This document shows positions 18,032 to 25,120 of a stretch of 64,000 bases of DNA, piece after piece. The notes beneath the pieces are model-generated. The model saw only the letters and a program-made list of their open reading frames with translations. It ran no database searches and was not told the origin of the DNA. The translations under genes and the position numbers were made by a program. The DNA is from Candidatus Cloacimonadota bacterium (GTDB taxonomy: Bacteria; Muiribacteriota; UBA6191). The stretch lies in contig NVVD01000008.1 of assembly GCA_002402105.1 (NCBI GenBank), positions 50,773 through 114,772 of the forward strand. The letters run 5' to 3'. Within the stretch, counting starts at the first letter, position 1, and every line of letters starts with the position of its first letter.

Positions 18032-18939
18032 AGATAAAAAATAAAGTATTAGCTTATATATTTAGAGATAATAATGGAGTAAAAGAACTTTTAGTTTTTG
18101 ATCACCAAGATTATCCAGAAGTGAACTCTCAAGTAATTGCAGGTACAGTTGAAGAGGGAGAAAATTTTGAGCTTGCGATTTCACGAGAAATTTATGAAGA
18201 GTCAGGATTAATGCTTGATAAACTTTCGTACTATTTAGGACAATATACTTACTATAAAAAAGATGCAGATGAAGTACAGAAAAGGTATGTATATGTATTT
18301 AATACATCCGACTTATTAGATAAATGGATTCACACAGTTTCTGTGGGTCAAGAAGATAAAGGTTTAGTTTTTGAGTATTATTGGTTAGCTGTAAACGAAG
18401 CTCAAAAAGTATTAGTTAGTGAAATGGGTAATTATTTACCCGAATATTTTTTTGAAAGCTTAAATGAAAATAATTTGATGCATCTTAAGAAGTGGTTATG
18501 TAATCCTCATGTCAAAGAGTTTTGGGATGATAGAAAAGCTTGGGAACAATTACAAATTGAATATATTTCAAAAATAAGTTCAAAAGTTGTAAGACCATTT
18601 ATAATCTATTTTCAAGATATTGCAATTGGCTATATTCAATTTTATTGGGCAAGCAAAGTTGGGAATGGATGGTGGGAAAACTACCCAGATGATATTGTAG
18701 GTATAGATATTTATATTGGAGAAAAAAAGTTAATAAATAAAGGGCATGGAACAAAAATAATAAAAGAGTTTATGTCTTATCTTCAAAATAATTTTCAGAT
18801 ATCTAAAATTGTAATAGCCCCGAGTGTTAATAACTTTAGGGCAATTTCTTGTTATGAAAAATGTGGGTTTGTAGTTAATAAAGAGATCATAACTCCAGAT
18901 GGAAAAGAATTATTAATGGAATATTTATGTCAAATTTGA
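18028..18939 (+). CDS. fusion of a NUDIX hydrolase and an AAC(6')-Ib-like acetyltransferase
   Basis: A 303-residue two-domain protein. Residues 1-145 are a NUDIX domain whose box runs from Gly39 (GTVEEGENFELAIS, then REIYEESGL), matching Gx5Ex7REUxEExGU without gaps. Residues 150-303 are a GNAT domain that follows the AAC(6')-Ib pattern closely: LCNPHVKEFW, IGYIQFYWAS, GNGWWENYPDDIVGID, LINKGHGTKI, NFRAISCYEKCGF and TPDGKELLM. The two folds run on in one frame with no stop or restart. AAC(6')-Ib acetylates the 6' amine of aminoglycosides; here the acceptor is unknown. It is the last gene of the 13600-18939 operon and overlaps the kinase by ATGA. Confidence 0.85.
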   Translation: MKIKNKVLAYIFRDNNGVKELLVFDHQDYPEVNSQVIAGTVEEGENFELAISREIYEESGLMLDKLSYYLGQYTYYKKDADEVQKRYVYVFNTSDLLDKWIHTVSVGQEDKGLVFEYYWLAVNEAQKVLVSEMGNYLPEYFFESLNENNLMHLKKWLCNPHVKEFWDDRKAWEQLQIEYISKISSKVVRPFIIYFQDIAIGYIQFYWASKVGNGWWENYPDDIVGIDIYIGEKKLINKGHGTKIIKEFMSYLQNNFQISKIVIAPSVNNFRAISCYEKCGFVVNKEIITPDGKELLMEYLCQI

Positions 18940-19028
18940 ATAGCTTATTAGTAGTTTTTGTATAAAATTAATTTATAGAGTAAACTCTAATTTTTACGAA
19001 TAGAAAATAGTTCAATAAGGAAATATAA

Positions 19029-19967
19029 ATGCAAGCAAAAGAGTGTTTGATTGAGTTAGAAAGTAATGACTTTACTAATAAAGCTCAAGTAAAACTAATT
19101 CATACTAAAAATAATATTGATTTACGACTTGCTCATTGGGATCGTTCAGAAGAAACAGAGTCCAAAGGGACAGTTTTAATTGTTCAAGGCTATAGTGAGT
19201 TTATAGAAAAATATGAAGAAGTTATCACAGAACTTCGTGGTAGAGGATATGCAGTAGTTGCGTATGATAGTCGAGGTCAGGGTTTGTCTTCTCGATTTTT
19301 AAAAGACTTTCATAAAGGTTATGTTGATAGCTATGGTGCGATGGTTGATGATTTACAACAAGTACATGATGAAGTTGTGAGTAATTTACCAAAACCTCAC
19401 ATATTATTAGCTCATTCAATGGGTGGAAATGTATCAATGAGGTTTTTACAAGAGAAAAAACAAGTATTTGATCAAGCTTTTTTATCTGCTCCTATGCTTG
19501 GGTGGAATGAACCAGTTAAAGCAGTTTCAATATTATCGTCTATTATTGTTTTTTTTGGGCAAGGTAAAAAATATGCTATTGGAGCGAGCCCCCCAAGTGA
19601 TGATATTAAAAAAGGTATTTCTGAGCGACTATCGTCTGATGAAAATAGAGTACAAAAAGTAGCAAGTCATTGCCAAAAAGAGCCTAGACTTTGGATGGGT
19701 GGACCAACATGGCAATGGGTAAAAGAGGGGTCTTTAAGTATAATTAAGGCAACTAAAAAAGAAAATTGTCAAAAGGTTACCACACCAACTATAATTTTGA
19801 GCCCTACTAATGATGTAGTTATATCTGGCTCAAATCATAAATTATTGGCTAGTTATAATGATAAAATTTCAGTTGTAGAGTTTGAAGGTTCTAAACATGA
19901 AATCTTAATAGAGAAAGATAAATATAGAGATCAATTCTGGAAACTATTTGATAAAACTTGTGAATAA
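19029..19967 (+). CDS. alpha/beta hydrolase, monoacylglycerol lipase/lysophospholipase (PldB) type
   Basis: A 312-residue serine hydrolase. The nucleophile elbow is LLAHSMGGNVSM (Ser near residue 129), the acid is the Asp of LSPTNDVVI near 262, and the His is in GSKHEI near 289. The GYSEF oxyanion segment and YDSRGQGLS strand loop are typical of the lysophospholipase group. There is no signal peptide, so it should act in the cytoplasm, on lysophospholipids or monoacylglycerols. AAGGA lies seven bases before the ATG. The 89-base gap upstream suggests its own promoter, although I see no strong one. Confidence 0.85.
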   Translation: MQAKECLIELESNDFTNKAQVKLIHTKNNIDLRLAHWDRSEETESKGTVLIVQGYSEFIEKYEEVITELRGRGYAVVAYDSRGQGLSSRFLKDFHKGYVDSYGAMVDDLQQVHDEVVSNLPKPHILLAHSMGGNVSMRFLQEKKQVFDQAFLSAPMLGWNEPVKAVSILSSIIVFFGQGKKYAIGASPPSDDIKKGISERLSSDENRVQKVASHCQKEPRLWMGGPTWQWVKEGSLSIIKATKKENCQKVTTPTIILSPTNDVVISGSNHKLLASYNDKISVVEFEGSKHEILIEKDKYRDQFWKLFDKTCE

Positions 19968-19978
19968 AAAATATAAAA

Positions 19979-20061
19979 TTAGGGCTTGTCAAAATCTAAA
20001 AACTTCTTAGACTGACAAGGCTAATATATTCATCTTTAACTATTTATATGTAGATAGTTAA
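19979..20061. repeat. two inverted repeats between hydrolase and endonuclease genes
   Basis: The first (19979-20024) pairs GCTTGTCA with TGACAAGG and contains a nested CTAA/TTAG pair, giving a long hairpin just after the hydrolase stop. It lacks a T-run, so termination is uncertain. The second pairs TTAACTAT (20037-20044) with ATAGTTAA (20054-20061) around nine bases, 26 bases before the endonuclease ATG. It has the look of an operator or leader hairpin. Neither has been matched to a known element. Confidence 0.4.
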
Positions 20062-20086
20062 TTGATTTACCTTTGGAAGGCAAAAA

Positions 20087-21697
20087 ATGAAAATTCTATT
20101 ATTTGGTGTGATGGCAGCATCAACTTATGCGAGCTCATATAAAGTACGTTTAGAAAACTTTAGAAATACTTATAAATTTGACAAAATAAGACAAGAAATA
20201 CCCCAAAGATATAAAAACTTAAAGGGTATTAAAGGTCTAGAGTTATTAAAAAAACTACATGACATCACTGGAGAAGGCTATAAGCAATATGATTATAGAT
20301 CTTCAAAAAAGTATATGTATGATGTTGTAGATAACAGAGACCATAAGGTTTTCACTTTATACTCGGGACAATGGGCAAAGGGTGCTAACGGTAGATATAG
20401 TGAGTCTGGAGATGCAAATGGTGACGGAACTCGTCGAGATTCAGTAAATTGTGAACATACTTGGCCACAGAGTGGATTTCGTAAGGCATTACCAATGCGA
20501 AGTGATTTACATCATTTGTATGCAACATTTATGAGACCAAATAGTATGAGAGGACATATGCCTTTTGGTTATGTCGGAAATGCTAATCGCTATAAAAATA
20601 ACTTTGGCTCTAAAGCTTCTAAAGTGATGTTTGAACCAGCAGATGATGCAAAAGGTAACGTAGCTAGAGCTCAATTTTATTTTTATTCAAGATATTATAA
20701 CAAGAGTATTTTTCAAAATAATGATAGAGATGAATACTGGAGAAATCAAATTGGTACTTTGTTAAAATGGAACCGAGAAGATCCACCAGATGAATGGGAA
20801 AAATCAAGAAATGAAAGAATTGAAAAATGGCAGGGAAATAGAAATCCATTTATTGATTTTTATCAATTTGCAGATTTAGTTGGTAGCGAAGCATTTGTAA
20901 AAAATGATGAAGACTCTGGTAATGGTAACGATACTCAAAATCCAGAAAACCCTCCTAGCGATGGTAACACTCCTCCAATTGGTGATATTGATGCTCGATA
21001 TGAAGCAGTTAAAAACTTAAAAGGGTCTGATTTATTTAGTGCTTTACATAGATTAACAGGTGAAAACTATAAGGGCTCTGGATATAGTCATTCAAAAGGA
21101 TTTATGTACTCAGACATTGATAATTATGATGGAAAAGTAAGAACACTTTATTCTTCTATGTATTTTTCAAAAGCCTCTAATGGTAGATATTTAGAGATAA
21201 AAGATGAAAATAAAGATGGAATGAGCGGAGATTTTGTAAACTGTGAGCACACTTGGCCACAAAGTATGTTTAACAAAGCAAGACCAATGGTAAGTGATAT
21301 TCATCATTTATATCCAACACTGTCTAAGCCTAATGGTATGAGAGGCCGAAACCCTTTTGGGGTTGTTAGTAGCTTTAAATACTCAACTTCTGTTGGTAGT
21401 AAGTCAAACGGTAAAAGATTTGAGCCTACTGATGAAGCAAAGGGTAATGTAGCTAGGGCTCAATTTTATTTTTATACTAGATATCATAATAAACGTATCT
21501 TTAGTTCAGGCTTTAGTAAATCTCAGTACTGGACTAAAAACCTTCCGATGTTTTTGAAATGGCATAAAGCTGACCCTGTTGATGAATGGGAACGAAAAAG
21601 AAATAACGCAATTGAAAAGTTTCAAGGGAATAGAAACCCATTTATTGATGTTCCTGAATTTGCTGAGCGAATCGGAATCAATGGATTTAAAAACTAA
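20087..21697 (+). CDS. secreted double-domain endonuclease I (EndA family)
   Basis: A 536-residue protein with a short signal peptide (cleavage likely after TYA near residue 16). It holds two full endonuclease I domains, at about 45-275 and 305-530. Each keeps the catalytic stretch: NCEHTWPQSGFRKA in the first and NCEHTWPQSMFNKA in the second. Each also has a following SDLHHLY or SDIHHLY, the MRG...PFG segment and GNVARAQFYFY. A Gly/Asn/Pro-rich linker (about 277-300) joins them. Family members are periplasmic or extracellular nucleases with one domain, used for DNA scavenging or degradation. Both copies look active. GGAAGG lies six bases from the ATG, and a strong terminator follows. Confidence 0.9.
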   Translation: MKILLFGVMAASTYASSYKVRLENFRNTYKFDKIRQEIPQRYKNLKGIKGLELLKKLHDITGEGYKQYDYRSSKKYMYDVVDNRDHKVFTLYSGQWAKGANGRYSESGDANGDGTRRDSVNCEHTWPQSGFRKALPMRSDLHHLYATFMRPNSMRGHMPFGYVGNANRYKNNFGSKASKVMFEPADDAKGNVARAQFYFYSRYYNKSIFQNNDRDEYWRNQIGTLLKWNREDPPDEWEKSRNERIEKWQGNRNPFIDFYQFADLVGSEAFVKNDEDSGNGNDTQNPENPPSDGNTPPIGDIDARYEAVKNLKGSDLFSALHRLTGENYKGSGYSHSKGFMYSDIDNYDGKVRTLYSSMYFSKASNGRYLEIKDENKDGMSGDFVNCEHTWPQSMFNKARPMVSDIHHLYPTLSKPNGMRGRNPFGVVSSFKYSTSVGSKSNGKRFEPTDEAKGNVARAQFYFYTRYHNKRIFSSGFSKSQYWTKNLPMFLKWHKADPVDEWERKRNNAIEKFQGNRNPFIDVPEFAERIGINGFKN

Positions 21698-21720
21698 TTA
21701 TTTAAATTATATTTAATTAA

Positions 21721-21756
21721 AAAACCGTACTTTATGAATATAGAGTGCGGTTTTTT
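21721..21756 (+). terminator. rho-independent terminator after the endonuclease gene
   Basis: AAAACCGTACT pairs with AGTGCGGTTTT (one G-U step) around a 10-base AT loop, followed by a T-run. It ends the endonuclease transcript 24 bases after its stop and leaves only 24 bases before the arginine kinase start. The kinase therefore relies on read-through or on a promoter overlapping the hairpin. Confidence 0.8.
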
Positions 21757-21780
21757 CAGTATTTTAAAGAAGGTAAGATT

Positions 21781-22746
21781 ATGAAAAGTAAAAATCCGAT
21801 TGGAATTAAATATTTAACTCCAAGCTTATTAGAGAAGTATAAAGACTTTGTTAGTCCATATGGTGATACTTTAGAGAGTATAAATAAAGAGGGGTTTACT
21901 CATAAAGATAGTCATATTGGATTAAATATAGGTGATGCAAAATCATATGAATATTTTGAAGATTATTTTGAAGCGGTTTTAAGTGAGTTACATCCAAAAA
22001 TAAATAACTTTGAAGGGGATAATTTTGATAATACACTTTTGCTGGGTAAGACAAATTCTTATCGTGTTCGACTAGCTAGAAATATTCAAGGGTTTCCTCT
22101 TCCTAGTGCTATGAATCGTCAACAAAGGGTAGACTTATTGAAGCTTGTAAAAAAATCTATTGATGATTTAAATATTGAGTTTTTATATAAATCTTATGAA
22201 AGTGATGAAAATAGCTTTCAAGATTTACCTTCTTGGTATTTTTTTACTAAGGGCGACTCCTTTTATGATACATCTGGTTTAAATAATGATTGGCCTCTTG
22301 GTCGAGCAGTATTTTACTTTAAAGAGTTATCATGCGTGATTTGGGTAGGAGAAGAAGACCACTTAAGAATTTTCTGTCATCAAGATGAAGGAGATTTTTT
22401 ACAAACATATAAAAATGCAATATTTTTGGCAGAAAGCTTAGAAAAAAAATTAGGCTTCTATCATTCAAATAATTTAGCTTATTTAACAACTTGCCCAACT
22501 AATTTAGGCACAGGAATGAGAATAAGCATTCATTACAAATTGCCCGAATCTACCTCTATTGAAGAAGTAAAAAAAATGGCATCTAATTATGATTTATCTA
22601 TTCGTGGCACTCATGGAGAAAGAAGTGATACTTTGGGTGGAATTATAGATATTTCAAACTCTTATCGACATGGTCGTGATCCCTTAGCCCTTTTTACTTT
22701 AACATGGCAATCTATTTGTGAGCTGATAAAAAAAATAGAAAGCTAG
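21781..22746 (+). CDS. bacterial arginine (phosphagen) kinase
   Basis: A 321-residue guanidino kinase that would reversibly phosphorylate arginine or a related guanidino compound with ATP. The N-terminal helical domain shows IKYLTPSLLEKYKD, then DSHIGLNIGD, as in animal arginine kinases. The catalytic domain has YRVRLARNIQGFPLP, the GEEDHLRIF segment with the catalytic Glu, CPTNLGTGMRISIH with reactive Cys238, and a C-terminus with IRGTHGERSD and GGIIDISN. Having the N-terminal domain and the GGxxDISN end, it is a true phosphagen kinase and not a McsB protein-arginine kinase. I chose the ATG at 21781 (GAAGG before it); the GTG at 21745 lies inside the terminator. No mcsA, ctsR or arginine genes are nearby. 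Confidence 0.92.
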   Translation: MKSKNPIGIKYLTPSLLEKYKDFVSPYGDTLESINKEGFTHKDSHIGLNIGDAKSYEYFEDYFEAVLSELHPKINNFEGDNFDNTLLLGKTNSYRVRLARNIQGFPLPSAMNRQQRVDLLKLVKKSIDDLNIEFLYKSYESDENSFQDLPSWYFFTKGDSFYDTSGLNNDWPLGRAVFYFKELSCVIWVGEEDHLRIFCHQDEGDFLQTYKNAIFLAESLEKKLGFYHSNNLAYLTTCPTNLGTGMRISIHYKLPESTSIEEVKKMASNYDLSIRGTHGERSDTLGGIIDISNSYRHGRDPLALFTLTWQSICELIKKIES

Positions 22747-22770
22747 AACTTGTTTACTTATGAAGCAAAA

Positions 22771-22799
22771 CAGACAAAATAATTTTGTTTGGGTATACT
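22771..22799 (+). promoter_or_regulatory. sigma70-type promoter for the que operon
   Basis: CAGACA at 22771-22776 and TATACT at 22794-22799, 17 bases apart, lie in the 91-base gap before queE. The leader would be only about 32 bases. I looked for a preQ1 riboswitch there and saw none. Confidence 0.45.
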
Positions 22800-22837
22800 G
22801 CCGTGCTATTCTTTTTTAACAAAAATTAGTCAATTTT

Positions 22838-23488
22838 ATGAGCCAAGATATAATCAAAATAAATGAAATTTTTTATTCAATTCAAGGGGAGTCTACACAT
22901 GCTGGTCGTCCTTGTATTTTTATAAGAACATCTGGTTGTAAATTACGTTGTTCTTGGTGCGATACAAAGTATTCATACGATGAAGGTGAAAATTATACCT
23001 TTGAAAAGCTATTAAAAGAGATAAAAAAGTTTGATTGTAATTTAGTTGAACTCACTGGTGGAGAGCCCTTAGAGCAAAACTCATCGTTTTTATTTTTACA
23101 AATACTTTTAGATAGAGGTTATGAAGTCCTTTTAGAAACTGGTGGTCATTGCTCTTTAGAAAAAGTACCAAGTAAGATACAAAAAATAGTTGATATTAAG
23201 TGTCCTGCATCATTAATGCACAAAACAGTTGACTGGGATAATTTAGCTTTTTTAAATTCAAAAGATGAATTAAAATTTGTTATACAAGATAGAAATGATT
23301 TTGACTGGGCAATAGATATCATAAAAAAATACTCATTGAAAGGAAAATGTAATTTATTATTTTCTCCTGTATTTGAAGTATTAAAAAATGAAGAACTAGC
23401 AAAATGGATATGCGATGAAGCTCCATTTGCTAGGTTTCAAATGCAATTTCATAAAATTATATGGGATTCTGAAATACGAGGGGTATAA
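22838..23488 (+). CDS. queE: 7-carboxy-7-deazaguanine synthase QueE (radical SAM)
   Basis: A 216-residue radical SAM enzyme that converts 6-carboxytetrahydropterin to 7-carboxy-7-deazaguanine, the third step toward preQ0 and queuosine. The start FYSIQGESTHAGRPCIFIR and the iron-sulphur motif CKLRCSWCDTKY (CxxxCxxC) are diagnostic, and ELTGGEPLEQ follows. It begins the queE-queD-queC operon, with one base between its stop and the next start. No Shine-Dalgarno-like sequence is evident upstream, in keeping with the short leader. Confidence 0.95.
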   Translation: MSQDIIKINEIFYSIQGESTHAGRPCIFIRTSGCKLRCSWCDTKYSYDEGENYTFEKLLKEIKKFDCNLVELTGGEPLEQNSSFLFLQILLDRGYEVLLETGGHCSLEKVPSKIQKIVDIKCPASLMHKTVDWDNLAFLNSKDELKFVIQDRNDFDWAIDIIKKYSLKGKCNLLFSPVFEVLKNEELAKWICDEAPFARFQMQFHKIIWDSEIRGV

Positions 23489-23489
23489 A

Positions 23490-24464
23490 ATGTTTAAAAA
23501 ATATGAATTTAGTTTTGATGCTGCTAGAAAATGTGAAATTAATGGTAGAGAAGTACACCACGGGAAAAGTTTTGTTTGGGGTATTCAATGCAACTCAAAT
23601 TATGATGAATTTCAAAAAAAATGTATTTCAATTAATAATTTATTACACAACTCTTATTTAAATAGTATGTATTTAGAGTGTGATGATCAATCTTTGTTAA
23701 ATACTATTTATCAAGAGTTAAAAAATATTGGGGAGCATACCTTAAAACTTAAAACTTCTTATGGTTTTTTATTATTTGATGGTACTTATTGGAAAGTGCA
23801 AGTTGATAAAGTAATTAGTTGTGCCCATTTTTTACCAAATGTAGAAAAAGGTCATAAATGTGGAAGCTTACATGGTCATGACTTTGCTATTTCTGTGCTA
23901 TTATTATTAGCTCCTAAAGGTAGTTTAGATGATCTTGTAACTACTGTTTTAGAAAAACTATCTCCATTAGAAAATACTTTATTAAATGATATAAAAGGTT
24001 TAGAAAATCCTACTTCAGAAATTTTTTCAAAATGGATATACTATAAACATAAAAGTAAAATTATAAATATTTTAGAGGTTACTATTTTAGAAACTAAAAC
24101 AGCTGGTTCTACATTTGATGGATCAAAACAATGGAAATCACATAAAAACTTTGATATGGAGTGTGCTATACCTTTTAATGGTGGTTATAGTGGGCATAGT
24201 TATCAAGTAACTCTCGGTATAGCTGGAGATATTAACTTAGATGCTGGATGGTCTATTGACTTTAGTGTTATCAAAGCATTATTTAAAGAAGATTATAAAA
24301 TAATAGATCATCATGAACTTGGTGAGTTATTAGATTGTAAAGAAATGGATTGCTTTAAATTAGCTAAATTTGTTTTTGATAAAATGAAACCAAAAATAAA
24401 TATTTTAACCTATGTAGAAGTCAAAGGCTTAAATAATGAAACCTGGAACTATAAACCATGGTAG
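23490..24464 (+). CDS. queD: QueD-like 6-carboxytetrahydropterin synthase, expanded to about three T-fold modules
   Basis: QueD makes 6-carboxytetrahydropterin from dihydroneopterin triphosphate and is normally about 120 residues; this protein has 324. The middle module carries the zinc and nucleophile signature, CAHFLPNVEKGHKCGSLHGH, with His113, His128, His130 and Cys124. It ends in LENPTSEIFSKWI but has no Asp-His pair where QueD has LDHHYLND. The C-terminal module has GHSYQV (His236) and GWSIDF, then IIDHHELGEL with Asp273-His274, but no Cys. Residues 1-90 look like a further degenerate T-fold half. The catalytic residues are thus split between modules of one chain. I chose the ATG at 23490 (GAGGGG six bases before it) over an in-frame ATG inside queE. 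Confidence 0.85.
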   Translation: MFKKYEFSFDAARKCEINGREVHHGKSFVWGIQCNSNYDEFQKKCISINNLLHNSYLNSMYLECDDQSLLNTIYQELKNIGEHTLKLKTSYGFLLFDGTYWKVQVDKVISCAHFLPNVEKGHKCGSLHGHDFAISVLLLLAPKGSLDDLVTTVLEKLSPLENTLLNDIKGLENPTSEIFSKWIYYKHKSKIINILEVTILETKTAGSTFDGSKQWKSHKNFDMECAIPFNGGYSGHSYQVTLGIAGDINLDAGWSIDFSVIKALFKEDYKIIDHHELGELLDCKEMDCFKLAKFVFDKMKPKINILTYVEVKGLNNETWNYKPW

Positions 24465-25120
24465 AGTCTTCAGCGCTTGTTGTTTTTTCTGGAGGGCAGG
24501 ATTCTACAACCTGTTTATATTGGGCTTTAAAAAACTTTTCTAAAGTGATTGCTATTAGTTTTGATTATGGGCAAAAACATAAAATAGAGCTTGAAAGTGC
24601 AAAAAAAATTACAAAACTAGCTAATGTCGAGCATGAGATTTTAGAGTTTGATTTATTTTCAAAATTAGGTGGAAACTCTTTAACTGATGACATAGATATT
24701 GAAGATGCTAAAGATAAAAAAGGTCTACCAAATAGTTTTGTTCCTGGTCGTAATATTTTATTTTTGAGTTATGTGGCTTGTATTGCTTATAGTAAAAAAA
24801 TTAAAAATATTGTAACTGGTGTTTGTGAAACTGACTTTTCAGGTTATCCAGATTGCCGAGATGATACTATAAAATCTCTACAAGTAACTTTAAACCTTGC
24901 TATGGAAACAAAATTTGTCATACATACACCCTTGATGTGGTTAAGTAAAGCAAAAAGCATAGATTTAGCTCTTGAGGTAGGAGCTATGGATGCTTTGGCT
25001 TATTCGCATACTTGTTACAATGGAGTATATCCTCCCTGTATGAAATGCCCAGCATGTATACTTAGAGAAAAAGGCTTTAAAGAGGCAAATCAGGTAGATC
25101 CGATTTTTTCAAGAAATTAA
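24458..25120 (+). CDS. queC: 7-cyano-7-deazaguanine synthase QueC
   Basis: A 220-residue ATP-dependent enzyme that turns 7-carboxy-7-deazaguanine into preQ0. The PP-loop is VFSGGQDSTTCLYWAL at the N-terminus, FVPGRNILFLSYVA matches the family core, and the C-terminal zinc site is CYNGVYPPCMKCPAC. The start overlaps the queD stop by seven bases. Its 3' end overlaps the convergent gene by four bases. With queE and queD it covers preQ0 synthesis after GTP cyclohydrolase. QueF, Tgt and QueA/QueG are not in this window. Confidence 0.95.
   Translation: MVESSALVVFSGGQDSTTCLYWALKNFSKVIAISFDYGQKHKIELESAKKITKLANVEHEILEFDLFSKLGGNSLTDDIDIEDAKDKKGLPNSFVPGRNILFLSYVACIAYSKKIKNIVTGVCETDFSGYPDCRDDTIKSLQVTLNLAMETKFVIHTPLMWLSKAKSIDLALEVGAMDALAYSHTCYNGVYPPCMKCPACILREKGFKEANQVDPIFSRN

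Noticed and set aside
21745..21780. Upstream GTG start for the arginine kinase
   Set aside because: It lies inside the terminator hairpin of the preceding gene; the ATG at 21781 has GAAGG before it and begins the conserved sequence.
21781..22746. McsB protein-arginine kinase
   Set aside because: The N-terminal phosphagen-kinase domain is present, the C-terminus has GGIIDISN, and no mcsA, ctsR or clpC gene is nearby.
22747..22837. Possible preQ1 riboswitch before queE
   Set aside because: The region has no GG-stem/CC pairing with the A-rich tail expected for class I, and the predicted leader is only about 32 bases.
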